From: JAJRRL01 sp047404195
Lineage (GTDB): Bacteria > Pseudomonadota > Gammaproteobacteria > JAJRRL01
DNA length: 64,000 nt
Reading direction: 5' to 3'
Assembly: GCA_047404195.1 (NCBI GenBank)
Contig: JBDOIU010000012.1
Location: forward strand, 1 to 64,000
Part shown: positions 50,931 through 60,978 of the stretch, piece after piece
Layout of the letters: each line of letters opens with the position of its first letter
Numbering within the stretch: position 1 is the stretch's first letter
Made by a program: the position numbers and the translations under genes
Notes under the pieces: generated by a model
Seen by the model: only the letters and a program-made list of their open reading frames with translations
What the model was told of the DNA's origin: nothing
Databases searched by the model: none

Positions 50931-53891
50931 TCACTGCAGTACTTTCTTATTGAGCGATTGCGTATGGCAGCAGCTGGCAATAAATGAGGCGCTACTAGTG
51001 GCTAATGAGCCAGCACTCATAGCTGTGAACGTTTCGGTTGCTATTTTGAGATCCGGTATACATATAGCTGGTATAGAGCCTGAGCTTACAAATGCAAACA
51101 CAGCCAATATTGCTGTCACCGCACACAGTGCGATGCCAGTGATCACTAAAATTTTTCCGATGGTGTTACTTGTGATTTTTTTACGAAGGAGTGTTTGCCT
51201 TTTGTTAAGTATATCGACTGCTGTCTGGATTTCATGATTTGAATTGAGTTTGTTCGACATCATAGGATTAGTATCATTAGTAATCTCTATGCTGTTCCTG
51301 AGACGTTCAGGTACGTCCTCACCTTGTTCAAAAGGACGCATTAAGGTGTTATTGAAGTCTTTAAGCCATTTATGTTGCGCAGCATGGTATGACTGATTAA
51401 GCTGATCGATACCGTCTAGCGATTGATTGTTAATGCGTGACTTGTATTCGTTCTTCTCAGCATCAAAAACAATGATTGCTTGCAAGACGACTGGGATTTC
51501 AGGGAAAGAGTCTTTATCATGTTTGGTGATGGCTTGACCAAAAGCAGTTAGCCATTTCTTCTGGGCTGTTTGGTATAACGCATTGAGTTCTTTGAGGCCA
51601 GGAATCGGTGTGTCAGCATGGATTGGTCTGTATTGGTTGGTTTCATGGTTAAAGGTAATGATAAATTGCAACGTGTCTGGGATTTGAGGAAAGGATGCTT
51701 CATCGTGTTCGGTAATGGCTTGGCCAAAATCAGTGAGCTGTTTTTTTGTTGCCATGATGTGTTGATAGCGCGTGTTGAGATCACTCATTATGTTATCGAA
51801 TTCATTGTGTGCACAATCCTGTAGTGAAAATCCTGCTTCGTTGAGCACGAGAAAAGACTGACACCTTGCAGGTATGGGGCTCTCTTGCATGCACCAGTGT
51901 GTGAGGTTATCACGAAAATGGCTCAGCCAGGATAGCTGTGCAGCTTGCAGGTTTTCGTTGAGTGTCTGTAGCGCATCACTGAGTGCGGGGTATTGTTTAA
52001 TAAGTTCATATTGATTTGTCGCTGGATTAAATGAAATAGTGCCTTGTAATGCTTTTGGTAAATCTGGCATTGACATCTCTGCGTGATTGCTGAGTATCTG
52101 ACTAAAATTTTCCATGTTTGTGTATATATTGAGTTGCGTGTTTAAAGAGCGCAGTGCTTCTTGTATACAGTTTGGTGTTGATTGCATTTTGCTGATATAG
52201 GCTCTTTCTGTATCCGAGAAAGTAATGAAAGTATGAATAGCTATTGCTTGATCACCTCGTGTTAATGTGGCTATATCTGTTATTAAGCTGGGAGTATGAA
52301 GCTCAATTGTTGCTGCGACGCATGCATGCAGTGCAGTATTGAGTGATTCGAGGTAAGGGGCAAAGATGGCGCACCCTTGAAAGTGTTCCTTGAATGTATA
52401 AGTGCCTTGCTCTGGGTTAAGCCCAATGCCTCCATAGATCAGCTTTTTAAGTCTCATAAATTTTGTCATTGTGTGTTTCTGGTATGCGTCTGCTGCTTGC
52501 TGTAGATCGCTGATGAGTTGATCCATATTGTTATAGGCATCAAAGAGTGATTTTGCCTGCTTGTGTTGTTTGCGGCTTCTCGTCCACTGCTCCCGGAATA
52601 TTGGACATCTTTTAAACGCTTCTCTTTCTTCTGGTAGACGAATAATGGTTTTGGAGGAGTGATCATCATTACTTGCAGTACTATCTGTCATGAATCTGGG
52701 TCGATCTGGCTCTGTTGTAAGTACATATTGAGCAATAATAGCATCGCTTTGCTCGCTTGTCTCGCAGGCCAGCAGACCGCGCTGTAGAGTCCTACACGCC
52801 TCAGCGTGTTGGACACATTCTACATTATATTTTTTGTATGCTTTATTGAATTTCGCTTTCAGTTGCGCAATATGATCTTCTCTCTTGCTGCTCCTTGCGC
52901 ATCCAGTAAGCGTTAATAATTCGCTAGACAATGCTTCTATTTTACTGTGTTCTGTGGCAAGTAGAGGCTTCACTCTTGCAGCTGAGTAGTGTTCGATTAG
53001 ATGATCTGATTGTAGTAGATGTCGTAAGCGGTCGTTACGTTTGTTAGTTGGGCTGCATCGTCCAAGCTTTGCCATTGCTTTTACGGGTGATTGTTTTGGG
53101 TCATCCCCCATCAAAACTTTACTTAATTTTGCTACATTACCTGGCTGAAAGACCCTTTCTCCAAAGGAACGTCTTTTGGGGCTTGCTACCATTTCTGTTT
53201 CGGTTAGTCCACAGGCGCCTGCTATTCCCATAAGCACCTGAGCTGCCGACTTGCTAGGTTGCCCCTCGATGACTGCCTTGTAGAATGCAATGGTTCTAGG
53301 ACGAAATAGTGAGTCGAGTAGAGAGCTGATTTCAGCAATATTTTGTTCTGTTAGATCTATGAATCCCAAGTGTATGTACGCATCGTGATATGTTTTGACA
53401 TTATCCCACCAATTGAAAAATGCATCTGTATTAATTTCTTCACATTTTCGCTGTAGGAACGCGAATAAATTATCAGTTGCACCACGGGTGGATGCTTTGT
53501 GGGTATCCAAAGTTGGTTTGTCATCTGTTGTTATGGTATGCCAGTGTAAATCAGACCATGTTGAAATCACACCCGGGTGAGTTTTGGCGATAGTGAGTGA
53601 CCACTCAAATACCTCGCGTGTTAAACGCAGTATGTCGGAGTTGGTAATGACCTTAATATCCGCAATCTTAGCCTCGCTATTTTGCGCATGTATTGTCACC
53701 AGCGTTTCGATTTTCGTCATGATATCTTGATACTGCGCATCAATATTGTCTGGCCACTGCATACTTGCTCGGAGTCCTTGAAGGTGCTTTTGTACAACGA
53801 CTAGTGTGCAGATAAGATGCCGAAATGCGTCGATTATACCTTTACCAGGCGCGTTGAGTTGGCACACTATATTAATTACATCTTCTTTCAT
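50931..53891 (-). CDS. Orphan 986-residue protein with internal repeats and C-terminal membrane hairpin
   Basis: No family was recognised. Residues 1-480 are helical and charged. From about 593 to 902 a unit of about 62 residues repeats: the clearest two copies (719-780 and 781-842) share FGQAIT.HD..SFP.IP, an LQ.II.F stretch with an N.Y, and LN..Y..AQ.KWL. Three weaker copies flank them and perhaps a sixth lies before. Two hydrophobic segments follow (about 912-935 and 955-972), then a short Cys-containing tail. The layout resembles secreted effector proteins of intracellular gammaproteobacteria, but no secretion evidence exists here. Convergent with coaX. Confidence 0.75.
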   Translation of the reverse strand: MKEDVINIVCQLNAPGKGIIDAFRHLICTLVVVQKHLQGLRASMQWPDNIDAQYQDIMTKIETLVTIHAQNSEAKIADIKVITNSDILRLTREVFEWSLTIAKTHPGVISTWSDLHWHTITTDDKPTLDTHKASTRGATDNLFAFLQRKCEEINTDAFFNWWDNVKTYHDAYIHLGFIDLTEQNIAEISSLLDSLFRPRTIAFYKAVIEGQPSKSAAQVLMGIAGACGLTETEMVASPKRRSFGERVFQPGNVAKLSKVLMGDDPKQSPVKAMAKLGRCSPTNKRNDRLRHLLQSDHLIEHYSAARVKPLLATEHSKIEALSSELLTLTGCARSSKREDHIAQLKAKFNKAYKKYNVECVQHAEACRTLQRGLLACETSEQSDAIIAQYVLTTEPDRPRFMTDSTASNDDHSSKTIIRLPEEREAFKRCPIFREQWTRSRKQHKQAKSLFDAYNNMDQLISDLQQAADAYQKHTMTKFMRLKKLIYGGIGLNPEQGTYTFKEHFQGCAIFAPYLESLNTALHACVAATIELHTPSLITDIATLTRGDQAIAIHTFITFSDTERAYISKMQSTPNCIQEALRSLNTQLNIYTNMENFSQILSNHAEMSMPDLPKALQGTISFNPATNQYELIKQYPALSDALQTLNENLQAAQLSWLSHFRDNLTHWCMQESPIPARCQSFLVLNEAGFSLQDCAHNEFDNIMSDLNTRYQHIMATKKQLTDFGQAITEHDEASFPQIPDTLQFIITFNHETNQYRPIHADTPIPGLKELNALYQTAQKKWLTAFGQAITKHDKDSFPEIPVVLQAIIVFDAEKNEYKSRINNQSLDGIDQLNQSYHAAQHKWLKDFNNTLMRPFEQGEDVPERLRNSIEITNDTNPMMSNKLNSNHEIQTAVDILNKRQTLLRKKITSNTIGKILVITGIALCAVTAILAVFAFVSSGSIPAICIPDLKIATETFTAMSAGSLATSSASFIASCCHTQSLNKKVLQ
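51186..52115 (-). repeat. Protein-level tandem repeats in the 986-residue orphan
   Basis: About five degenerate copies of a unit of 62 residues (roughly 186 bp) lie in the 3' third of the gene. Copies at residues 719-780 and 781-842 are the most alike. Divergence in the others indicates an old expansion under constraint rather than recent slippage. Confidence 0.7.
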
Positions 53892-54277
53892 GCCTTCTTC
53901 CTAATAATTCGACTAAAAATACTTTGCATAATTGAATAGCTTTCAGCTAGTAAGCGTTTAATAACGTCTAACGTAAGCTAAATAATAAAATACAACTCGA
54001 ATCTTGTCAAGCAGCGGCCAAGTATGAATGAAGTTTATCTGTGCATGTGCTAGCGCTGATATCTCACGTGATTTGTATAACCGGTTGCAATATTGCTCGA
54101 TATGTGACACACTGTTAATGGGTATCAGTGATCAGGTGTTGATTAAGTAATCAATAGGCGTCGGCGCATCAACAATCTGTTAACTTTGTGCGCAAGTGAT
54201 TGGTTTAGGTAGACACAAGCTTTGACCGTATCAATCCGAAGATGATTCGAATGAGTCAGTAGTGTAGTGAGGCGAAA
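53892..54277. other. 386-bp AT-rich gap between divergent orphan genes
   Basis: This separates two divergent orphan genes and should contain both promoters. Nothing gene-like was recognised; a short frame on the minus strand at 54143-54421 overlaps the next gene and is not supported. Confidence 0.4.
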
Positions 54278-55507
54278 ATGGCAGGAAATCAATCGCAGTA
54301 TTATTTGGCTATTATTAAGAATAAGGGAAACCCCTTTCATCATGTCACTGCATTGTGTCGAAGAGACACGAATACAAAACAAATTAAGATCGAACATATG
54401 TTGTCTATACGAATGAAGCATAATGTGTCGACCATTTTAGCCCCCTTTACGTCAGTTGATGCATGGGTTGTCGAGTATGAAGATGCGAGTAAAGATAAAA
54501 AATCACCGCTTAAAAAAAGCTACCCGCTTTCGATGATCACAGCATTGGCACCGCTGTCAGCGCAGGCAGCACGCGAGTATACACGGTTTAGCCAAGCTTA
54601 TGCCTATCAGTACTATGATGCTGCGCTTAAGCTTATTCCAATCAAACCTCTGATTAAATCAGACAAAAAATTACGCCAGATATGTAATAAACAAATTAAA
54701 TCCTTAGAAGGATATGCTGGAAGTACAAGTCAGAATGTTAAAGAAAAAATAAGAAAAACAGGTGCTCCGAGTGCTGATTGTCATCGTTTTACACGTGCTG
54801 TTTTCAAGTCCCATACTGGTTTTTATCAAGACCAGCTAAAAGGTGGTTTACCACTTCCATTGTTGCGCGATTTGACTTCGCACTGTAAATTGAATGCTGT
54901 GTTGGCTGCGAATGATGGGCCAAGAGATCGACGGTTGCAAGCATTTGAGCATTTTAAGCGTTATACGTTATCGTACTTTTCTGAAACTGCTCGTAAGCAG
55001 TTTGACACACCGGATTTCGATGTCAATACAATGAGTGATGACATGCTATTGTTGTTGAAATCTGAGCTGTCAAAATTAGCGTTGAAGCGTCACACACTGC
55101 CTCCACTATTCCGTTTTCAATCTGTTCCAAAAGAATTGCAAGCGGCTATTCAGGGTGGTTGTTATAAGGTTGATACATCATCAGTGAGATCAACAGTGAG
55201 GCCATTACTGCTGTCCTGGGCTGGGGTAGTGTTGACTGTGGCGGTGATGGCTTTGGTAGCTGTCGCCGCTTGTTCGCTTATGGTTTCGCGAAATGCTACA
55301 TCGAGTTTGGCTGTTTTAAAGCATGTTATAATCCATAGTTTTGAGCAGGCTCCTGGTGTTAGTATAGGCATTACGGCGGTCAGTGGTGTTGGTTCCTTGG
55401 TGAGTAGTATTGGCTTGTTGGCAGGCGGCGGGATGCTATTTGATCGGCAACAACGGTCACTCCTAGCGCTTGACATAACAGGGCCATCTGCCAGTAAAAG
55501 TGAATAA
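54278..55507 (+). CDS. Orphan 409-residue protein with two C-terminal membrane segments
   Basis: No family was recognised. The soluble part (1-305) is basic and mixed. Two strongly hydrophobic segments lie at about 311-335 and 362-388, the second Gly-rich, followed by a short polar tail. GAGG at about 54269-54273 precedes the ATG. An intrinsic terminator shared with the convergent gene lies downstream. The same late hairpin design is seen in the orphans at 876, 8327 and 50931. Confidence 0.7.
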   Translation: MAGNQSQYYLAIIKNKGNPFHHVTALCRRDTNTKQIKIEHMLSIRMKHNVSTILAPFTSVDAWVVEYEDASKDKKSPLKKSYPLSMITALAPLSAQAAREYTRFSQAYAYQYYDAALKLIPIKPLIKSDKKLRQICNKQIKSLEGYAGSTSQNVKEKIRKTGAPSADCHRFTRAVFKSHTGFYQDQLKGGLPLPLLRDLTSHCKLNAVLAANDGPRDRRLQAFEHFKRYTLSYFSETARKQFDTPDFDVNTMSDDMLLLLKSELSKLALKRHTLPPLFRFQSVPKELQAAIQGGCYKVDTSSVRSTVRPLLLSWAGVVLTVAVMALVAVAACSLMVSRNATSSLAVLKHVIIHSFEQAPGVSIGITAVSGVGSLVSSIGLLAGGGMLFDRQQRSLLALDITGPSASKSE

Positions 55508-55670
55508 ATCAACCAGCGTTGAGTAATAAATTATCTATTCAGGGCACTGCAGGGTGTTTTTCTGTTATGGTGCTCGCTGCAAGGCTCTGTCATGCAGCAA
55601 TAAAGCGTGCAACAGCATCATTATTTTTAGGCTACTTGACACCGCGTCATTCAATACTGTTGCCCCCACA

Positions 55671-55697
55671 AAAAAACCGCGCTAAGCGCGGTTTTTT
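55671..55697. terminator. Bidirectional intrinsic terminator
   Basis: AAAAAACCGCGC and GCGCGGTTTTTT form a perfect 12-bp stem around TAA. A and T runs on the two sides let it serve both convergent neighbours, ending at 55507 (+) and 55725 (-). Confidence 0.92.
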
Positions 55698-55724
55698 AGA
55701 GCCATAAATAGTGCTATCAAAGTG

Positions 55725-56777
55725 CTAAAGCACATCCACTCTATGATCGTTAACGAGCTCTTCTGCTTTTTGATATGCTTCACAAGCTTTACTCAAGAAC
55801 CAGGCAGTTGAACCTTCTGTATAAGTTTGATTAGTAGTCAAAGGCTTCTTAATGTTGTTATATATTGGAGCCTCGCGACAGCCTCTGCTCATGCGCGCAA
55901 TGAGAGTCACTAAGTCGTCTTTGTCAGCGTTAATCTTTTTGCATGCTTTCTCCATTTTCTCACTCGATTCTTCACTTACTGCTTCATTTACGTTTGTTGC
56001 GGTCACACCAGCTCCCTTTACGAGTCTTGCAAGCTCAAGCAGGAAAAGTGATTTAGCAGGCATGTCTCCCCTAATGCTCCGTTGCGCCAGGGTTAGTTCA
56101 AAATTTTTGAAGTCTGCATCATACGTGCCATCAAATGTTCCTGGATCTGACGCAAACGCCTCAGCTTCATCAAGTATGCTGGCTGCACTGTACCGGGGTG
56201 CGCTATTGAATAGACTACTGCGCTTTGAAAAGTCTGCGATAGAGTAAAATATTGGGCTCTCTGTTTCCGTAGCTGCCTGTACCGCTGGTTCCTTCGCATC
56301 GGCCATAGTTTCAGCACCACCCACAACACCGCTTGACAGGTCGTCAGCTCTTACTGGCTCACCATTAGTCGCAAGGGTAGAGCTTGTTGTGCTGGCCCCG
56401 TTCATACTGGGGTCCGCATCTATGTCTTCACTATCACTGGTAGTATTGTCAGACGCGGAACTATTGCTTCGCTGCTGGGCCTCAGGACTTGGTGGGCGCA
56501 TCGCGTTACCTTCGGTGGCATTATCAGCATTACTTTTTTTAATGGGTACAGCAGGTGGTGGCTCAGATGGTAGTGAAGCTGACCGTGACTCTTCACTATC
56601 TGACTGAGAGTCTGCTGATTCGCCGTTACGAGCTTGAGCGTCCTGAGTCCGCGCTGAATTTTTGCTTGCAGATCGTACTGGCTTTTGTGGTGGTGGCGCA
56701 TCCGCATCCGCCCTCGTAGTTGCGGTTGAAGCTGCTCCTTCTTCGATTAAAATTTGATCTTTGCTACCTGCTCGCAT
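55725..56777 (-). CDS. Orphan protein with long disordered Ser/Pro/Asp-rich N-terminus
   Basis: No family was recognised. Residues 1-175 are low complexity (Ser, Ala, Asp, Glu, Asn, Pro) and surely disordered. Residues about 180-350 form a helical domain with SLFLLELARLVKGAG, RMSRGCREAPIYNNI and STAWFLSKACEAYQKAEEL. No signal peptide or membrane segment is present. The base composition of the first half is visibly more GC-rich than its neighbours because of codon bias toward Ala and Pro. It may be a secreted effector, which is inference from context only. Confidence 0.65.
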   Translation of the reverse strand: MRAGSKDQILIEEGAASTATTRADADAPPPQKPVRSASKNSARTQDAQARNGESADSQSDSEESRSASLPSEPPPAVPIKKSNADNATEGNAMRPPSPEAQQRSNSSASDNTTSDSEDIDADPSMNGASTTSSTLATNGEPVRADDLSSGVVGGAETMADAKEPAVQAATETESPIFYSIADFSKRSSLFNSAPRYSAASILDEAEAFASDPGTFDGTYDADFKNFELTLAQRSIRGDMPAKSLFLLELARLVKGAGVTATNVNEAVSEESSEKMEKACKKINADKDDLVTLIARMSRGCREAPIYNNIKKPLTTNQTYTEGSTAWFLSKACEAYQKAEELVNDHRVDVL

Positions 56778-56984
56778 GTTTGGTTCTCCAGGGTTATGTT
56801 CAAAAAAATGTTAGATGAGTAGGCTGTATATTAGTCGTACCACCTGACGAAAATCATTATGCTACAGCAATTCTTCCCACGCAAGCCGTGTGGCTAATAT
56901 ATTAGCCTTTGCTTATGGCCTTATCGAATACTGATAATATTATGTCTATTATCGCTTTGCTTTGGTTAGGGTTTGAGCGCCAGC

Positions 56985-59183
56985 CTACCGCCATCTACGC
57001 TTTAGATGCAGTGCATTTGCAACCACTGTTAGCGATGATGCAGCCATTGCTGCACTGGCAATGGCAGGATTCAGTAGAAAATGGAAGTGATTGTATAATA
57101 TGCCAGCAGCAAGTGGTATGGCTAAAGTGTTGTATGTAAAAGCACCAATGAAATTTTGTTTGATGTTACGTACAGTTGCCTTTGCGCTGCTGATCACAGT
57201 GGAAATACACGCCAGATCGTCTTGCATTAATACTAAATCAGCCACTTCTATGGCCACATCTGTGCCAGTGCCAATGGCTATACCGACATCAGCAACTTGT
57301 AGTGCTGGCGCATCGTTGGTGCCATCGCCGACCATCGCAACAGAATGCCCTTGTGCTTGTTTTGCAACAATCGCTTCACATTTGAGTTGAGGAGTCACTT
57401 CAGCGATGACTTCGTTAATGCCCAGCTGCTTGGCAACGGCTTTAGCAGTGGCTTCTGTGTCACCACTCAGTAGGCTGACAGTGATATGCATGGCTTGTAT
57501 TTTTTGAATCAGTGCTAGCGCATCTGGTTTAAGGTCATCGGTAATGCACAGCAATCCAGCAATGCGCTTGTCAACAGCGACTAAAATCCCTGTTTCTGCA
57601 CGTTCATGGCAGCGTTGCATCGTGTGCTCAAGTGCTGTTATGTCAATGTTTTCGGCCTGCATCATACGTTGATTGCCTATCACTATGTGTTGACCTGATA
57701 CAGTGCCAGTGATGCCTTGACCGGTGTGACTGCAAATATCATCAGCCTGTGAGAGTGATATTTTTTTCTCCTGCGCGGCATGCACAATTGCTTGAGCAAT
57801 AGGATGCGAGGCATCCCGCTCCACACAGGCAGCATATCTTAACAGCGTATCTTCGTCATATTCACCCGTGGATATAATGCCGGTAATACTGGCTTTGCCC
57901 AGTGTTAGCGTGCCCGTTTTATCGAAAAACACATGTGTGATTTTAGCGGTGCCTTCTAAAGCTACTCCGCTACGAATGAGGATGCCTTTACTGGCTAGGT
58001 GGCCGCTGGCAACCATGATACTGACTGGGCTGGCTAAGCCCAATGCACACGGACAAGCAATAATTAAAACACACATGCTGGTTACCAGCGCAAGTGAGGC
58101 ATTATGGGTGGTAGTATACCAATATACGGCTGTGAATATGGCTATCAAGATCACAATGGGTACAAAAACGCCTGCAATTTTGTCTGCTATGCGCGCCAGT
58201 GATGGTTTAATGGACTTGGCTTTTTCCACCGCCGCGATAATTTGCGATAAAGCTGTGTCTTCGCCAATGGCGGTTACTTCAATGATCAGCACACCGGCTT
58301 GGTTGATGGTGCCGCCACTCACCGTATCAGCTGTGACTTTGCGGATTGGTTTAGACTCGCCTGTAAGCATAGATTCGTCCACTCGTGATTCACCACGAAT
58401 AATGCGCCCATCAATGGGAATGCGGCTATTGGCAGCAACACGCACATGGTCACCGATAACCAGTGATGACACGTCAACTTCACTGTAAGTACCATCAGCT
58501 TGCATGAGTGTGGCAGTTTTTTCCTGACAGTTGAGCAGGGCGCTCAGCGCTTTGTCTGAGCGACTGGTTGCCCTGTGCTCTATCAGTTGACCAAAGTTGA
58601 TAAAGGCCAAGACCCATAAAGCTGCTTCAAAATAGAGCGCCTGATTATGCGTTGAAAATGATGTTGGTGTGATTATTACCAAGCAAGAAAAAATCCACGC
58701 AGCTGCCGTGCCCAGTGCAACCAATGTATCCATGGTAGCATGGCGCGCTTTTAATGAGCGCCAAAAACCGAGGTAGTAATCACCACCGGCAATGACCATC
58801 GCAATGAGTGTTACTAGTGCGATGAGAACAGCAGCAACTTGACCGTGCTGTGTGGTGAGTTGTGGCGCCAGAGATGAGGTGTCAATCACGGTGAATATAA
58901 TTGCTAAAGTCAAAGCAATGAGTGTGTTGGCAGTTTTGCGTTGCGTTTGTTTTTTCTCTTGCTTGGCTGCCTCAGCTTCGTTATTCACGGCAACTGTGTC
59001 ATAGCCAATCTCTTTGAGGACGTTGGCAACCACAGCAGGATCGATATTACTTGGGAATGACACTTTTCGCGCTGCAAAGTTAATGTTTGCATCTTGTATG
59101 CCATGCTCCTTGAGTGCTGCCTCAATTTTGGCAACACAGCTGGCACAACGTATGTTTTTGACATGAAGATGAGTTGTTTGCAT
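56985..59183 (-). CDS. copA: Copper-exporting P1B-type ATPase CopA
   Basis: Exports Cu(I) to the periplasm with ATP. The 732 residues have one N-terminal HMA domain with the metal site IRCASCVAKIEA (C..C), then eight helices. TGES is the actuator loop, IACPCALGLA the CPC site in helix six, FDKTGTLT the phosphorylation Asp, SHPIAQAI the nucleotide-binding HP motif, and GDGTNDAPAL the hinge. No CueR-type regulator or chaperone gene is adjacent. It lies isolated between orphan genes. Confidence 0.96.
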   Translation of the reverse strand: MQTTHLHVKNIRCASCVAKIEAALKEHGIQDANINFAARKVSFPSNIDPAVVANVLKEIGYDTVAVNNEAEAAKQEKKQTQRKTANTLIALTLAIIFTVIDTSSLAPQLTTQHGQVAAVLIALVTLIAMVIAGGDYYLGFWRSLKARHATMDTLVALGTAAAWIFSCLVIITPTSFSTHNQALYFEAALWVLAFINFGQLIEHRATSRSDKALSALLNCQEKTATLMQADGTYSEVDVSSLVIGDHVRVAANSRIPIDGRIIRGESRVDESMLTGESKPIRKVTADTVSGGTINQAGVLIIEVTAIGEDTALSQIIAAVEKAKSIKPSLARIADKIAGVFVPIVILIAIFTAVYWYTTTHNASLALVTSMCVLIIACPCALGLASPVSIMVASGHLASKGILIRSGVALEGTAKITHVFFDKTGTLTLGKASITGIISTGEYDEDTLLRYAACVERDASHPIAQAIVHAAQEKKISLSQADDICSHTGQGITGTVSGQHIVIGNQRMMQAENIDITALEHTMQRCHERAETGILVAVDKRIAGLLCITDDLKPDALALIQKIQAMHITVSLLSGDTEATAKAVAKQLGINEVIAEVTPQLKCEAIVAKQAQGHSVAMVGDGTNDAPALQVADVGIAIGTGTDVAIEVADLVLMQDDLACISTVISSAKATVRNIKQNFIGAFTYNTLAIPLAAGILYNHFHFLLNPAIASAAMAASSLTVVANALHLKRRWR

Positions 59184-59385
59184 ATGTACTCCCTATACAA
59201 TTGACTTAAATATTATAGTTTAAATGGATGAAATCAACAAGTTACAAGCCTCGAATACTATCAGAATGGACCATGAATGATTTAATAAATACTTAATGTC
59301 AGTGTATTATACTCTTAAATAAGAGCAAATTTTTTAAGCTAGTTAAAAACTTGTTGTAATGAAGTTATAGACGTAGAGAAAGCAT

Positions 59386-60945
59386 ATGATACGATCAACC
59401 AGTGAGATATTTGTTAATGAGAAGCAGTACATGGATATGATGCAAGTAAGGGTCATCGGGCGCCTAGATTGTCATGTGGGTCACGTTATTCATGGACCGT
59501 TTTCCTGTTTACTAACCACATCTATGGTGCTCAATGTGATTACGCTACTGAGAAAAGCTCCTAGTTTATTGCCTAGCGATTTGCACAGTGTGTTAGATGC
59601 TGTTTTGAATTCAGAGATAGATAGAAAAATTTTATTGCAAGTTTCCAGTATGCGCTTTATGGGCAGATTTGATCCTGAGAGCAAGCAATACACTGATGTT
59701 GGCAGTGGGCGCGGTTTTTCAAAAACAGCAGCAGATTGGTGTTTAAAAGAGCTAGTTAATTTATTTCCGACGTATGAGGAAGCATATTTGAATGAGCGTG
59801 CTCAAGCATTGATTGAGGGAGTGAAATACAATCATTTCCCAAGCAAGGTGACTCAATTGTTTGCAATCATCATTCAGGGTGCTGCAACACTAATGACATT
59901 AAGAGATACAGGAGCTAAAGATGTAAGTTTAGAGAAGACTATTTTATATAAGCCGAATGAAGGCAATCATACACCTGAGGCGATCGCGGCTTTAAAAGAG
60001 ATTTTTATCAACACACAGAAAATGATCCTTGGTTATCAATATGTTGCTCGATGTACAGTCTACTATAATGATGAACTGATTGCTAAAGCTGTTACATTAC
60101 CTACGCCTTCATGGTCGTATCATGCTCAGTCACAAGCTGTTACAGCATTGAACCAGTCTGTTTGGGAGGGGCAGCTATCAATATCGACTATACAAAATCA
60201 TGCGATACACAGTGTTTACCCTAAATCTCAAACGGAATGGGATGAGATAATGACGGGGCTCAAGGGTAAGCGTGCTGAATCAAGGGCATTAAGTCATGAT
60301 GTTAAGTTGCAAGCATCTATTGTTGTTGATGCAGCAAGAAGGCTTGGTTATACATGTTTTTACCATGCGGCATCAAGAGAGTCCGTCATGTTTCAAATTG
60401 TCATAAAAAAATGTATAGAATACATGGGGCTTCGCTTGGGTACTGCCGAAAAATGTTTGCGCGCCAATATCGAACATCAAGAGGTGATGCCTCTGATGCC
60501 ATCTGATGGTGCCCATGAAGCTCAAGATAGTCAGAATATTATTTGCATGTCACCTTTTTTGCATTCAGATATGCATGGTGAAAATCCAGATGATTATCTT
60601 TCAGGTAGATGTACTTCATCACTAAATACACTCCATAATTTAAATTGGATTGACATTTTACAATCTGGGATGGGGCGGTTGAATCATATAGTGTCGTCAA
60701 AAAAAGATACTTGCTTTCGTGAGTTGTCTGGGGGGCTGATAATTCGCATAAAAGATGCATTTATTGACTTCTTGCAGAAAAATTCTATGGCGAATAATTA
60801 TGTGTTAACTGCCTTTTTTTCTAATTCTGAATGTGCAGGTATTCGGGCGAGGGTTTCGGCACCATTTGGCTGGAGTAAGTTGGGCTATGAGGTATATAAG
60901 GATTCCCCATTGCACGCATTAGGTCAGCTGAATCAGCTATCCTAG
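59386..60945 (+). CDS. Orphan protein of 519 residues
   Basis: No family was recognised. The sequence is mostly helical with scattered Cys and His, no signal peptide and no clear membrane segment. GAGAAAG before ATG 59386 is a possible ribosome-binding site. It is followed 33 bp later by a second orphan on the same strand, so the two are probably cotranscribed. AT content is visibly higher than in copA and acnA on either side, hinting at different ancestry. Confidence 0.65.
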   Translation: MIRSTSEIFVNEKQYMDMMQVRVIGRLDCHVGHVIHGPFSCLLTTSMVLNVITLLRKAPSLLPSDLHSVLDAVLNSEIDRKILLQVSSMRFMGRFDPESKQYTDVGSGRGFSKTAADWCLKELVNLFPTYEEAYLNERAQALIEGVKYNHFPSKVTQLFAIIIQGAATLMTLRDTGAKDVSLEKTILYKPNEGNHTPEAIAALKEIFINTQKMILGYQYVARCTVYYNDELIAKAVTLPTPSWSYHAQSQAVTALNQSVWEGQLSISTIQNHAIHSVYPKSQTEWDEIMTGLKGKRAESRALSHDVKLQASIVVDAARRLGYTCFYHAASRESVMFQIVIKKCIEYMGLRLGTAEKCLRANIEHQEVMPLMPSDGAHEAQDSQNIICMSPFLHSDMHGENPDDYLSGRCTSSLNTLHNLNWIDILQSGMGRLNHIVSSKKDTCFRELSGGLIIRIKDAFIDFLQKNSMANNYVLTAFFSNSECAGIRARVSAPFGWSKLGYEVYKDSPLHALGQLNQLS

Positions 60946-60978
60946 TGGCGACGTGATGTACGTAACAGGGTTAGGTGT

